Shown: positions 7,473-17,000 of the stretch, piece after piece
Position numbering within the stretch: the stretch's first letter is position 1
How the letters are laid out: each line of letters opens with the position of its first letter
Origin: Oleispirillum sp963668495
GTDB lineage: Bacteria; Pseudomonadota; Alphaproteobacteria; Rhodospirillales; Rhodospirillaceae
Direction: 5' to 3'
Assembly (NCBI GenBank): GCA_963668495.1
Contig: OY764545.1
Span: forward strand, 1,364,001-1,428,000
Length of the DNA stretch: 64,000 nt
The notes under the pieces: generated by a model
The model's input: the letters and a program-made list of their open reading frames with translations, nothing else
What the model was told of the DNA's origin: nothing
Database searches by the model: none
Program-made: the position numbers and the translations under genes

Positions 7473-8579
7473 ATGAAGCGCAGTGTTGTGATCGTTTCCG
7501 GCGTCTCGCTTGCCTTGGCGGGCTTGTTCGGGTTTGCCATGTTTAAACAGCACATGGTCGGGGAATACCTAGCTAATCTTCCAGAACCGGTTCTGACGGT
7601 GAACGCGAAAGCGGTCGAACAACAGGACTGGGCTCATACAATCTCCTCCACCGGGCGGTTGGAAGCTGTCAATGGTGTTGATGTGAGTGCTGAGGTTTCA
7701 GGCCGCGTCACTGAGATCCTGTTTTCTGCAGGGCAACAGGTCAAAGAAGGTGTCAGCCTTGTCAAATTGGATGCCAGTGTCGAAGAAGCCAAACTGGCTT
7801 CTGCTCAGGCTCAAGTGCGTCTGAATGCATTGACTGAAGAACGGTATCGTCGTTTGCGTAAAACCAATGCGGCGTCTCAGGCTACTTTGGATGAGGCCGT
7901 GGCGAACCTGACTATGGCCCGGGCCAATGTGGCGCAATATAGCCGCGAAATTGAAAAACGCGACATTAAGGCTCCGTTTGATGGTGAGATCGGTATCGGT
8001 CAGATCGATATTGGCGAGTACATCCAACCGGGTCAAAAAATTGCCACCTTGCAGGACTTAACTGCAATGGATTTGCAGTTCACCGTGTCCCAGCGTTTTC
8101 TGCCTGAACTGAAAGTTGGCGCAACGGTTGATGTCGAGGTGGATTCCTATCCGAAAAAAATCTTCAAAGGCACCCTGACCGCCATTGATCCGAAAGTGGA
8201 TGATAAAAGCGGCCTGATCGCCTTGAAAGCCCACGTGCCGAACCCGGATGGTTTGCTACGTCCGGGAATGTATGCAAAGGCCGGTATCAATCTGGCACCG
8301 GAAAAAGATCAATTGATCGTGCCGCAATCGGCGGTCAGCTATTCCCTGTATGGGTCTTTCATCTATGTCATTCGTGAAGACGATAAAGCCGCACAACGGG
8401 TTTATCAGGTCATGGTCGATGTGCTTGACCGTTCCGATAACTTGGCTGTGGTGAAGGGTGAATTGTCCGACGGCGATATGGTTGTCACCGCAGGTGGTGT
8501 TCGTTTGTCCAACGGGTCTCAGGTCAAAATTGCCCAGCAGGACATTCTGGAAGCCAAACCTGCAATCGATAAAGACTAA
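7473..8579 (+). CDS. RND efflux periplasmic adaptor (membrane fusion protein)
   Basis: 368 residues with an N-terminal hydrophobic anchor (about residues 4-22), a barrel-sandwich half (VSGRVTEILFSAGQQVKEG), a coiled-coil hairpin (residues about 105-150), the returning half (RDIKAPFDGEIGIGQIDIGE) and beta-barrel and membrane-proximal domains. These are the hallmarks of HlyD/AcrA-type adaptors in tripartite pumps. GGAG at 7463 supports the start. The permease follows 11 bases later, so the two are one operon. No outer-membrane channel gene (TolC/OprM type) is present, so the pump must borrow one encoded elsewhere. No dedicated regulator is adjacent. The substrate cannot be predicted from sequence. 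Confidence 0.93.
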   Translation: MKRSVVIVSGVSLALAGLFGFAMFKQHMVGEYLANLPEPVLTVNAKAVEQQDWAHTISSTGRLEAVNGVDVSAEVSGRVTEILFSAGQQVKEGVSLVKLDASVEEAKLASAQAQVRLNALTEERYRRLRKTNAASQATLDEAVANLTMARANVAQYSREIEKRDIKAPFDGEIGIGQIDIGEYIQPGQKIATLQDLTAMDLQFTVSQRFLPELKVGATVDVEVDSYPKKIFKGTLTAIDPKVDDKSGLIALKAHVPNPDGLLRPGMYAKAGINLAPEKDQLIVPQSAVSYSLYGSFIYVIREDDKAAQRVYQVMVDVLDRSDNLAVVKGELSDGDMVVTAGGVRLSNGSQVKIAQQDILEAKPAIDKD

Positions 8580-8590
8580 GGATCACCCGC

Positions 8591-11500
8591 ATGCGTTTTA
8601 CAGATATCTTTATTAAGCGCCCGGTACTGGCGACAGTGGTCAGCTTGCTGATTCTGTTGCTGGGCTTGAACGCTATGAACTCCATGCAAGTGCGGCAGTA
8701 TCCTGAAATTGATACGACCGTGATTACGGTGCAGACAGCCTATCCCGGTGCTGATGCAACCTTGATGCAGGGCTTTATTACCGACCCAATTCAGGAAGCC
8801 GTGGCGAAAGCCGATGGTGTGGACTACATCACGTCGGTCAGTCGTGCTGGCATCAGTCAGGTGACTGCGCAAATCCGCCTTGGCTTTGACCCGAACAAAG
8901 CCATGACCGAGGTGACAAGTCAGGTCAACGCCGTGCGGTCCGAATTGCCCGGCGATGCCGAAGACCCGGTTCTGTCCAAAAGTTCCGGTCGTGGCATGGC
9001 CTTGCTCTATATGTCGTTTTATTCTGACACACTGAACAGTGCGCAGATTACCGACTATGTGGACCGTACCGTACGACCGAAACTGGCAACGGTTCCCGGT
9101 GTTGCCGCTGTGGATATTCTTGCTGCGCAGGAATTTTCCATGCGGGTATGGTTGGACCCGGAAGCCATGGCTCAGCGGCAAATGACGGCTGCCGAGGTCG
9201 TGGCTGCATTGCAGGCGAACAACTATCAGGCTGCTGCCGGTGCGACGAAAGGCTACTACAACACCATCAATATCAAGGCAAACACCACCATCGGTGATGC
9301 GAAGTCGTTTGAGAATCTTGTAGTCAAGACAACAGAGAACGGCCCGATTCATCTGCGGGATATTGCCGAGATTACACTTGGTGCAGCCAGCACCGACACC
9401 CGCGTTTTGGCAGACGGTAAGGATGCAATCTTTATCGGGATTGAAGGAACGCCGGATTCCAACTCGTTGGAGGTGACTGCCGGGGTTTATGAAGCCTTGC
9501 CAGAGGTTAAGAACAACCTGCCGCCGAATATCCAGATGAAAGTGAACTACGACTCCACTTTGTTTATTGAGGAATCCATCAACGAGGTGGTCAAAACCCT
9601 CGTGGAAGCTTCGGTGATCGTGATCGTGGTGATCTTGCTGTTCATGGGGTCTTTCCGTTCTGTCATCATCCCGATTGTGACCATCCCGTTGTCTTTGACC
9701 GGGGTCGGGCTGATTATGTTGTCGCTTGGTTTCTCCTTGAACCTTCTGACCTTGTTGGCGTTTGTGTTGGCCATTGGTCTGGTGGTCGATGATGCGATTG
9801 TGGTGGTGGAAAACGTGCACCGCCATATCGAGGAAGGGAGATCGCCATTTGAGGCCGCGGTCATTGGTGCGCGTGAGATTGCCGCACCCGTGATCACCAT
9901 GACCATTACGTTGGCTGCGGTGTACGCACCGATTGCTTTCCTTGGTGGTGTGACAGGTGCCTTGTTTAAGGAATTTGCCCTGACCTTGGCTGGTGCGGTG
10001 ATTGTTTCCGGTGTGGTTGCACTGACATTGTCACCAATGATGTGCTCCAAAATCCTGAAACATGAAGAACCGGGTGAAGGTGGATTTGCCCATACTGTTG
10101 ATAAGTATTTCACCAAGTTGTCTGATGCTTATGAACGGGCTTTGTCAAGTTCACTGGAAAACCGCATGCCGACCATGATTTTGGCTGCGATTGTCCTGTG
10201 TAGCCTGCCGTTCTTCTTCCACTTCTCCAGTAGTGAATTGGCACCGGAAGAGGATCAGGGGTTTGTCGCCCTTGATATCACCGGCCCGGCGGAAGCCAAT
10301 GCGGATTACCTGCAAAGCTTCGGCTATCAAGCCAATGATCTGACCAATAAAATTCCGGAACGGGACGTGTTCTTCTTCGTTGGTGGTACGGATGGCGTTT
10401 ACAAAGGGTTCGGCGGTTTGGTGCTGACGCCCTGGAGCGAACGTGAACGTGATGCGGCTGAAATCCAAAAAGACCTGCAGGCGAAAGTTAACGAGGTCGC
10501 TGGCCTGAAAATGGCGGCATTCCAGATGCCTGCCTTGCCCGGTACCCAAGGGATGCCGATCCAGTACATTTTCAAATCCACCACGGATTATGAAGCACTG
10601 GAGAGTGTGAAACAGGAACTGGACAAGCGTGTCCGGGAATCCGGTCTGTTCATCTTCTATGACTTTGACTTGAAATATAACCGCCCGGAAATCAGCATCA
10701 CTGTGGATCGTGGCAAAGCCGGTGAATACGGTGTGACCATGAAGGATATCGGCATTACCTTGGCCGCCCTTTACGGTAACAACTACATCAACCGGACTGA
10801 AATTATGTCCAAAAGCTATAAGGTCATTCCGCAGGTACCGCGTAAGTACCGCCTTGACCCGAAACTTTTGGATCTGGCCTATGTCCCGACCCGTGATGGC
10901 GGTGTGGTGCCGTTGTCCAATATTGTGGATTACGAGGTGGTTGCCAAACCACAACGTTTGAACCAGTTCAACCAGTTGAATGCGGTTACCTTGACGGGTG
11001 TGCCGATGCCGGGTGTTGCTCTTGGTACGGTTGTGGACTTCCTTGAAAAAACTTCGGCCGAAATTTTGCCGAAAGGGTTCTCCCACGACTATTCCGGGCC
11101 GACCCGTCAGTATATCGAGGAAGGCAGTGCCTTGATGGTGACCTTTGCCTTCGCCTTGATCATCATCTTCTTGGTTCTGGCTGCGCAGTACGAAAGCTGG
11201 CGTGACCCGATGGTGATTATGACGTCAGTGCCGCTGTCGATTGTGGGTGCAATGGTGCCTTTGGTCCTGGGGTTCACCACGTTGAACATCTACTCCCAGA
11301 TTGGTCTTGTGACTTTGATTGGTTTGATTACCAAACACGGGATTCTGATCTGTGAGGTTGCACGCGTTGAACAAGAGTCAGGGAAAAGCAAAACCGAGGC
11401 AGTGGCTCACGCTGCGTCCTTGCGCTTGCGGGCGATTCTGATGACTACGGCAGCTATGGTTGCCGGTGTTCTGCCGCTGACAATTGCAGCGGGTGCCGGT

Positions 11501-11650
11501 GCTGAAAGTCGCTTTGCCATTGGTATCGTGATTTCCTGCGGTCTATCGATCGGGACGTTGTTTACCCTGTTCGTGCTGCCGGTGATCTATACCTTCATTG
11601 CAGAAGATCACTACGCAAAATCCAGAAATCAGCCGCAGGTTCCGGCCTAA
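8591..11650 (+). CDS. RND efflux permease, HAE1 (multidrug) type
   Basis: 1019 residues, full length for the AcrB/MexB superfamily. Seen: the N-terminal FTDIFIKRPVLATVVSLL (first membrane helix), the helix 4 motif GLVVDDAIVVVENVHRHIEE carrying the paired Asp residues of the proton relay, a periplasmic porter region, and the second repeat with ending helices (IIIFLVLAAQYESWRDP, GLITKHGILICEVAR). It exchanges protons for drugs, detergents or lipophilic compounds across the inner membrane with the adaptor encoded just upstream. A clear terminator follows. Single-permease adaptor pairs of this kind, similar to MexK/VexF/MdtB types, are common in alphaproteobacteria. Specificity is unknown. Confidence 0.95.
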   Translation: MRFTDIFIKRPVLATVVSLLILLLGLNAMNSMQVRQYPEIDTTVITVQTAYPGADATLMQGFITDPIQEAVAKADGVDYITSVSRAGISQVTAQIRLGFDPNKAMTEVTSQVNAVRSELPGDAEDPVLSKSSGRGMALLYMSFYSDTLNSAQITDYVDRTVRPKLATVPGVAAVDILAAQEFSMRVWLDPEAMAQRQMTAAEVVAALQANNYQAAAGATKGYYNTINIKANTTIGDAKSFENLVVKTTENGPIHLRDIAEITLGAASTDTRVLADGKDAIFIGIEGTPDSNSLEVTAGVYEALPEVKNNLPPNIQMKVNYDSTLFIEESINEVVKTLVEASVIVIVVILLFMGSFRSVIIPIVTIPLSLTGVGLIMLSLGFSLNLLTLLAFVLAIGLVVDDAIVVVENVHRHIEEGRSPFEAAVIGAREIAAPVITMTITLAAVYAPIAFLGGVTGALFKEFALTLAGAVIVSGVVALTLSPMMCSKILKHEEPGEGGFAHTVDKYFTKLSDAYERALSSSLENRMPTMILAAIVLCSLPFFFHFSSSELAPEEDQGFVALDITGPAEANADYLQSFGYQANDLTNKIPERDVFFFVGGTDGVYKGFGGLVLTPWSERERDAAEIQKDLQAKVNEVAGLKMAAFQMPALPGTQGMPIQYIFKSTTDYEALESVKQELDKRVRESGLFIFYDFDLKYNRPEISITVDRGKAGEYGVTMKDIGITLAALYGNNYINRTEIMSKSYKVIPQVPRKYRLDPKLLDLAYVPTRDGGVVPLSNIVDYEVVAKPQRLNQFNQLNAVTLTGVPMPGVALGTVVDFLEKTSAEILPKGFSHDYSGPTRQYIEEGSALMVTFAFALIIIFLVLAAQYESWRDPMVIMTSVPLSIVGAMVPLVLGFTTLNIYSQIGLVTLIGLITKHGILICEVARVEQESGKSKTEAVAHAASLRLRAILMTTAAMVAGVLPLTIAAGAGAESRFAIGIVISCGLSIGTLFTLFVLPVIYTFIAEDHYAKSRNQPQVPA

Positions 11651-11670
11651 GCCTGAGTCACGGTTGTTCA

Positions 11671-11703
11671 AAAAGCCCCCGCTGTTTCAGTGGGGGCTTT
11701 TTT
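11671..11703 (+). terminator. Intrinsic terminator of the RND operon
   Basis: AAAAGCCCCC (11671-11680) continues through G-CTG, loops on TTT and pairs back through CAG-T and GGGGGC (11692-11697), followed by six T. It is a long GC-rich stem with one G-T wobble and a proper T-tract, 20 bases after the permease stop. Confidence 0.92.
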
Positions 11704-11869
11704 GTGCGCAAATGGATGCTGTAACGAAGTCAAATTGACCTATTCGCCAGTGCAACAGGTCGCATGAATTATCCGTGTATGTTTTGTTAACGCTTTGTGA
11801 AATCAGCATATATTTTGCCCAAAAGTGTGGAATGCCTTCCACCCTTCGCATACAAGAGCGCCATGATCT

Positions 11870-12739
11870 ATGGATATGATGCATGTGAAAGTTCGGGTGT
11901 TCATGGCGACAAGCGATAAGGCAAATGAGTGCAGTTACCGCACGATCTGGATATCTGATGTACATTTGGGGACTCGGGGCTGCAAGGCAGAGTACCTTCT
12001 GGATTTTCTGAAACACACGGACAGTGAAACCCTGTATTTGGTTGGGGACATTTTGGATGGTTGGCGTTTACGTCGGTCATGGTACTGGCCGCAAAGCCAT
12101 AACGATGTATTGCAGAAACTCCTGCGTAAAGCGCGTAAGGGCACCAAGGTCGTCTGCATCCCCGGCAACCATGATGAGTTCCTGCGTGAGTACACCGGGT
12201 TTGAATTCGGGCACATCCCCATTCACAAACATGCCATTCACGAAGCCGCAGACGGGCGAAAGTTCCTTGTCGTGCATGGTGATCAGTTTGACGGAATTGT
12301 GAATTATGCCAAGTGGCTCGCATACCTTGGCGACACGGCTTATAACTTCGCCATATTTTTAAACCACTGGTTCAATGTTATGCGTCGTCGATGTGGCCTG
12401 CAATACTGGTCATTGTCGGCGTATCTGAAGCATCGGGTAAAAAATGCCGTTGCCTTTATCGGCAATTATGAAACAGCAATGGCAGAGGTCGCGCGCAAAC
12501 GCGGTTTGCAAGGGGTGATCTGCGGTCACATCCACCATGCGGAAATGCGTGAAATCGATGGCGTCATGTATTTCAATGACGGGGATTGGGTGGAAAGCTG
12601 CACCGCGTTGGTTGAACACTTTGATGGTCGCATGGAAATCATTCATTGGCTGGAAACCGGGGGGCGAGACCGGGCAATTCGCGACGGCCTGATCCCGGTT
12701 TCTGAAAACGTGTACCTAGCGACCAAGGATGAAGTCTGA
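11870..12739 (+). CDS. Metallophosphoesterase, UDP-2,3-diacylglucosamine diphosphatase-like
   Basis: Up to 289 residues; ATGs at 11876 and 11903 are alternative starts. All the calcineurin-like metal motifs are present: DVHLG (about residue 30), GDILDGW, GNHDE and GHIHHAE with a late DGDWVES. The fold family includes LpxH, but alphaproteobacteria generally use LpxI for that lipid A step, and this longer subtype is typically annotated only by similarity. Its stop overlaps the start of a GT4 glycosyltransferase (TGATG), and the next genes make or modify lipid A. A phospholipid or lipid A precursor substrate is therefore plausible but not established. No signal peptide, so cytoplasmic or peripheral. 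Confidence 0.88.
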   Translation: MDMMHVKVRVFMATSDKANECSYRTIWISDVHLGTRGCKAEYLLDFLKHTDSETLYLVGDILDGWRLRRSWYWPQSHNDVLQKLLRKARKGTKVVCIPGNHDEFLREYTGFEFGHIPIHKHAIHEAADGRKFLVVHGDQFDGIVNYAKWLAYLGDTAYNFAIFLNHWFNVMRRRCGLQYWSLSAYLKHRVKNAVAFIGNYETAMAEVARKRGLQGVICGHIHHAEMREIDGVMYFNDGDWVESCTALVEHFDGRMEIIHWLETGGRDRAIRDGLIPVSENVYLATKDEV

Positions 12740-13809
12740 TGCGTGTCGTTATTGTTACCGATGCTTGGTATCCTCAGGTCAATGGTGTGGTGCGTACCTA
12801 TGAGACCACTATTTCCCATTTGGAATCCCACGGGCACGAGGTTGACCTGATTACACCACAGATGTTTCGGTCCGTGCCGTGCCCAACCTACCCGGAAATA
12901 CGTTTGGCTCTTTTTGCGGGGGGGAAGGTTGCTCGGTTGATTGAGGCCGCACAACCGGCCTGTATTCATATCGCAACTGAAGGGCCATTGGGCTTGGCAG
13001 CACGGAAGTATTGTGTGAAGCGTGGGATTCCATTTACAACCACGTTTCATACCAAATTTCCTGAATATATCCGTGCCCGTGTCGGCTTGCCGCTCAGCCT
13101 TGGCTACAGACTGGTCAAATGGTTCCATGGTCCGTCCAGTGCGGTCATGGTGGCAACGCAAAGCATCGAAGACGAATTGAAACACTGGGGAGTGGGTAAC
13201 ATTCGCCGTTGGACCCGAGGCGTAGATACGGAGCGTTTCCACCCACGAAAAGATAAAAGCCTGCTGGACCATTTGCCGCGTCCGGTCAGTTTGTTTGTTG
13301 GGCGTGTCGCCGTGGAAAAGAACCTGGATGCATTTCTGGGGCTGGATTTGCCGGGAACCAAATTGGTGGTTGGTGATGGGCCGCAGCGGACAGAGATGCA
13401 GAAAAAATACCCGGATGCAGTTTTTGTCGGAGCCAAGTCAGGGGATGAATTGGCAGCTTATTATGCCGCATCGGATGTTTTTGTTTTTCCCAGTTTGACC
13501 GATACGTTCGGCCTTGTCCTGCTGGAAGCCTTAGCCAGTGGTGTGCCCGTAGCAGCCTATCCGGTTGCGGGGCCAAAGGATGTATTGGCCGATGCCCCGG
13601 TTGGGGTGTTGGACTTCGATCTGAAGTCAGCCGTGGTAAGGGCTTTGGCGATTTCGCCAGAAGCCTGTCGGGCTTTTGCCTTGACCCGGAACTGGGATGC
13701 CAGCGTTCAACAATTTGAAGAAAATTTGGCTCCACTTGACCCGGCAAGTCCGCAAATACGGACTAAACAAACCGGGATATACGGACGTACATCCTCCGGT
13801 CGCAGATGA
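12739..13809 (+). CDS. GT4-family glycosyltransferase, possibly glycolipid synthesis
   Basis: 356 residues with two Rossmann-like halves (GT-B fold). Seen: the N-terminal VIVTDAWYPQVNGVVRTY, TFHTKFPEYI, SLFVGRVAVEKNLDAF at the start of the C-terminal half, and the E-x7-E nucleotide-sugar motif in DTFGLVLLEALASGVPV. The N-terminal pattern is that of MgtA/Agt-like diacylglycerol glycosyltransferases and of the alpha-mannosyltransferase group. It is translationally coupled to the metallophosphoesterase (one-base overlap), a pairing common in alphaproteobacteria. The likely product is a membrane glycolipid, by family resemblance only. Confidence 0.88.
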   Translation: MRVVIVTDAWYPQVNGVVRTYETTISHLESHGHEVDLITPQMFRSVPCPTYPEIRLALFAGGKVARLIEAAQPACIHIATEGPLGLAARKYCVKRGIPFTTTFHTKFPEYIRARVGLPLSLGYRLVKWFHGPSSAVMVATQSIEDELKHWGVGNIRRWTRGVDTERFHPRKDKSLLDHLPRPVSLFVGRVAVEKNLDAFLGLDLPGTKLVVGDGPQRTEMQKKYPDAVFVGAKSGDELAAYYAASDVFVFPSLTDTFGLVLLEALASGVPVAAYPVAGPKDVLADAPVGVLDFDLKSAVVRALAISPEACRAFALTRNWDASVQQFEENLAPLDPASPQIRTKQTGIYGRTSSGRR

Positions 13810-13990
13810 TGCACCGGGATAGCGGGCATAACTCTGGCCTTTTCGGTGCTTTCCGGTTTTGACAGCGCGAAGGAACAGTGTAAAAACACAGGTAACCATT
13901 TTATCCAATTAAGCGGGACCCTGTTGTGTTCATATCCGGTTGTCAAACGGACGTTCAGGACCGCCTGTGCCCCATGGAGTTGCCTTGGTG

Positions 13991-14710
13991 ATGTCCTTTC
14001 TGAAAAAGCTCACCAAAACTGCGCGTTTCCAGTCATTTGTGACATGGCTGTTATCTGTGTTCCTGAAGTTCACCCATCTGACTGGTCGTTGGACGTACGA
14101 AGGCAGAAACAACGTGGATCAGGCATTGGAACAGGGCAAAGGGTCTTTGATCTACACCTTCTGGCATGCACGACTGCCGCTGATGTGGAAGGGCGCACGG
14201 CAACCGGGTAAAGTCCATGTACTGATTTCAGGGCACAGTGACGGGCGTTTGATTGCCCGGATCATGGAACTTTTGGGCCTGCGAGTGGTAACTGGGTCAT
14301 CGTCCCGTGGCGGGGCTAAAGCCATGCGCGAAATGCTGCGTTTGGTCAAGGCAGGTAAGAAAATCGCTATCACACCCGATGGTCCACGAGGCCCACGCAT
14401 GCGAGTGCAAATGGGTACGATCGTGCTTGCGCAGATCACAGGGATTCCCGTTGTGCCTGTGGCGTTTTCGGCAAGCCGCTGCAAATTCCTGAAGTCATGG
14501 GACCGTATGCAAATTGTCTGGCCGTTTAGCCGTGGTATTTACATTTACGGTGAACCGATGTCCGTTCCCCGCGATGCAAAGGATCTGGAACCTTATCGCG
14601 TGCAATTGGAAACACGTCTGAACGCCCTGACAATGGACGCGGATCGTCGCATGGGGCATGAGGCTATTCTTCCGGCAGACCCGGAAGACGCAAAGGAGAA
14701 ACGCTCGTGA
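13991..14710 (+). CDS. DUF374 lysophospholipid acyltransferase family protein
   Basis: 239 residues from the ATG at 13991 (GGAG at 13976-13979); the adjacent GTG at 13988 is an alternative. Seen: a hydrophobic N-terminus (about residues 15-30), YTFWHARLPLMW at the acyltransferase motif I position (the His is present but the usual Asp of HX4D is not obvious), and the strongly conserved DUF374 block ITPDGPRGPRMRVQMG with GIPVVPVAF. In alphaproteobacteria this family usually sits just before waaA, as here (4-base overlap), implying a role in lipid A or phospholipid acylation at the inner membrane. The exact reaction is not proven. Confidence 0.9.
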   Translation: MSFLKKLTKTARFQSFVTWLLSVFLKFTHLTGRWTYEGRNNVDQALEQGKGSLIYTFWHARLPLMWKGARQPGKVHVLISGHSDGRLIARIMELLGLRVVTGSSSRGGAKAMREMLRLVKAGKKIAITPDGPRGPRMRVQMGTIVLAQITGIPVVPVAFSASRCKFLKSWDRMQIVWPFSRGIYIYGEPMSVPRDAKDLEPYRVQLETRLNALTMDADRRMGHEAILPADPEDAKEKRS

Positions 14711-15993
14711 TTCTCCATTTGTATCGCACTTTGACGCGTGTGTTGTCGCCGATTGTACAGCTGTATCTGGATCATCGACGGGCGCAGGGGAAGGAATCGC
14801 AGGATCGTTTTCACGAACGCGCCGGGTTAGCCTCGGTTGAACGTCCTAAAGGCCCGTTGGTTTGGTTCCATGCCGCCAGTGTCGGGGAAGCCGTGTCCCT
14901 GTTGCCATTGATCGAAAGCCTGAATGAAGACTGGTCTCAGATCACTTTGCTGTTGACCACGGGAACGGTGACATCGGCAGAATTGATGGAACGACGTCTG
15001 CCGCGGACCGTTATCCACCAATATGTGCCCGTGGATTTGCCGAAATATGTGAACCGTTTTATCGGGCATTGGGCGCCGGATCTGGCGATCTGGGCGGAAA
15101 GTGAGATTTGGCCCAATCTATTGCAGGCGTGCCGTAATCACGGCTGCAAGATGGTTCTGGTCAACGGGCGTATGTCGCCCCGATCTTTTAAACGTTGGTC
15201 AAAATTGCCCGCTTCCTCCCATGCCCTGTTCAGCTCATTTGATCTGGTGTTTGGACAAACTGAGGAAGATGCAGCCCGGTTGCGGGCTTTGGGTGCTGAA
15301 AATACACGCTGCCTCGGCAATCTGAAATATGCGGCGCCACCGTTGCCCGCAGAGTCACGGGATTTGGAGCGTTTGCAAACCGCAATTGCCGCCCGCCCGG
15401 TTTGGATTGCTGCCAGCACACACCCCGGCGAAGACGCATCTGTTGCCCGGGTTCATGTTGCTTTGCGGCGAGAGTTCCCGAACCTCCTGACTTTGATAGC
15501 TCCGCGTCACGTGATCTGTGGTGATGACGTGGAAGCCAGCATTCGGGCCGAAGGGTTGACGCCCGCCCGCCGCAGTCGTGGCGAGCTACCGAACGCGGAT
15601 ACGGATGTGTATATTTGCGATACCATGGGCGAGATGGGTGTGTTCTATCGCGTCGCGCCGATCGTGGTTATGGGCAAGTCATGGATTGGGCAGGGTGGAC
15701 AAAATCCGTTAGAGCCCGCACGCTTGGGCTGCGCCGTGTTGTTCGGTCCACATATGAACAATTTCGGGATTATGGCATCCAGAATGGTGGAGCATGGTGC
15801 CGCGCGCCTGTTTGCTGATGAAGCTGACCTGACGACAGCAATTGCGGACTTGTTGCAGAACGATGGCAAGCGCAGACAAATTGCGCAGGCGGGGGAGGCC
15901 TTTGCTTCAACCGAGGCCGCGAGCGCAGACCGAATTCTGGAAGCTCTGCAACCGTATTTGACACACCTGACCGCTGAAAAGGGTTGCGAATGA
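14707..15993 (+). CDS. waaA: 3-deoxy-D-manno-octulosonic acid (Kdo) transferase
   Basis: 428 residues, normal for WaaA/KdtA. It adds Kdo from CMP-Kdo to the lipid A precursor on the cytoplasmic face of the inner membrane. Seen: an N-terminal anchor-like helix, PLVWFHAASVGEAVSLLPLI with the conserved catalytic Glu, AIWAESEIWPNLL, LVNGRMSPRSFKRW, and the C-terminal GQGGQNPLEPARLGCAVLFGPH. The GTG start at 14707 overlaps the TGA of the preceding gene, and its own stop overlaps lpxK. The coupling shows a single envelope-lipid operon. Confidence 0.96.
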   Translation: MILHLYRTLTRVLSPIVQLYLDHRRAQGKESQDRFHERAGLASVERPKGPLVWFHAASVGEAVSLLPLIESLNEDWSQITLLLTTGTVTSAELMERRLPRTVIHQYVPVDLPKYVNRFIGHWAPDLAIWAESEIWPNLLQACRNHGCKMVLVNGRMSPRSFKRWSKLPASSHALFSSFDLVFGQTEEDAARLRALGAENTRCLGNLKYAAPPLPAESRDLERLQTAIAARPVWIAASTHPGEDASVARVHVALRREFPNLLTLIAPRHVICGDDVEASIRAEGLTPARRSRGELPNADTDVYICDTMGEMGVFYRVAPIVVMGKSWIGQGGQNPLEPARLGCAVLFGPHMNNFGIMASRMVEHGAARLFADEADLTTAIADLLQNDGKRRQIAQAGEAFASTEAASADRILEALQPYLTHLTAEKGCE

Positions 15994-16985
15994 AAGCCCC
16001 GGAATTCTGGCTAAAGGATGGCCCGCTTGCCCGGTTGCTGGAACCTTTGGGCGCGGTGGTCGCGGCTGCCGGGGCGGTGCGACGGTGGACGTCGCGCCCA
16101 TGGCAAGCTCCGGTTCCGGTATTTTGTATCGGCAACATCACCGTTGGCGGCACCGGAAAAACCCCTGTCGCACTTTGGCTTGGGCAATACCTGTTGGCAC
16201 AGGGAATGTCTCCCGCCTATTTGTCGCGGGGATATGGTGGGACGTTGAAAGGCCCGCTTCAGGTTGACCCGACAGAGCACACGTCCTTGCACGTGGGGGA
16301 TGAACCGCTGATGCTGGCTGGTGTTGCGCCCACTTGGATTGGATCGGATCGGGTTGCATCTGCCAGGGCAGCTATTGCTGCCGGGGCTGATTGTTTGATC
16401 CTTGATGACGGGTTTCAGAACCCTTCGCTGATGAAAACCGCATCTTTTGTGGTTGTGGATGGTGCCGTTGGGTTTGGCAATGGCAAGGTCATGCCTGCCG
16501 GACCCTGCCGAGAGATTGTTCGGTACGGGTTGCAGCGTGCCAATGCCATGATCCTGATTGGAGAGGATGCAAAGCATTTGGCCCGAAAATATGCAGATGT
16601 TTTGCCTGTGTATCGGGCCTGTATGAAGCCGCGCGGCGATTTTGCCCGTCTGAACGGAGCCAAGGTTGTGGCTTTTGCCGGGATTGGTCGTCCCGGAAAA
16701 TTTTTCCGCACGGTGGAGGATGTTGGGGCACGGATCGTCCATCGCATGGCTTTTGCCGATCATCACCCTTACACAGAAGCCGATATTCAGCCCATTTTGG
16801 ACGAGGCGTATCGGCTGAAGGCAATCCCCCTAACCACGGAAAAGGATGCCATGCGTTTGCCGCCTGATCAAAGGCAGCAGGTGGATGTTTTGGGGATTGA
16901 ACTGGATTGGGGTGACGGGCAGGGACTTGCCCCCTATATTCAGGATTGTCTTCGTGCGCATTCCAATGCGCGAGTCTCATCATAA
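15990..16985 (+). CDS. lpxK: Tetraacyldisaccharide 4'-kinase
   Basis: 331 residues. LpxK phosphorylates the 4' position of the lipid A disaccharide using ATP. Seen: an N-terminal helix, the P-loop in GNITVGGTGKTP, YLSRGYGG, the DDGFQNPSL motif (DDGxQ catalytic region) and ADHHPYTEADI. The ATG at 15990 overlaps the waaA stop in an ATGA arrangement, the best start choice; TTG two codons earlier is less likely. Together with waaA and the acyltransferases on each side it completes the late steps of Kdo2-lipid A synthesis; lpxA, C, D and B are elsewhere. Confidence 0.96.
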   Translation: MKAPEFWLKDGPLARLLEPLGAVVAAAGAVRRWTSRPWQAPVPVFCIGNITVGGTGKTPVALWLGQYLLAQGMSPAYLSRGYGGTLKGPLQVDPTEHTSLHVGDEPLMLAGVAPTWIGSDRVASARAAIAAGADCLILDDGFQNPSLMKTASFVVVDGAVGFGNGKVMPAGPCREIVRYGLQRANAMILIGEDAKHLARKYADVLPVYRACMKPRGDFARLNGAKVVAFAGIGRPGKFFRTVEDVGARIVHRMAFADHHPYTEADIQPILDEAYRLKAIPLTTEKDAMRLPPDQRQQVDVLGIELDWGDGQGLAPYIQDCLRAHSNARVSS

Positions 16986-17000
16986 TTTAGAGTGTTCGTC

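Noticed and set aside
8576..9826. 416-codon open frame on the minus strand
   Set aside because: Opposite the RND permease. The His/Gln/Asn-rich product is typical of antisense frames in GC-rich genes.
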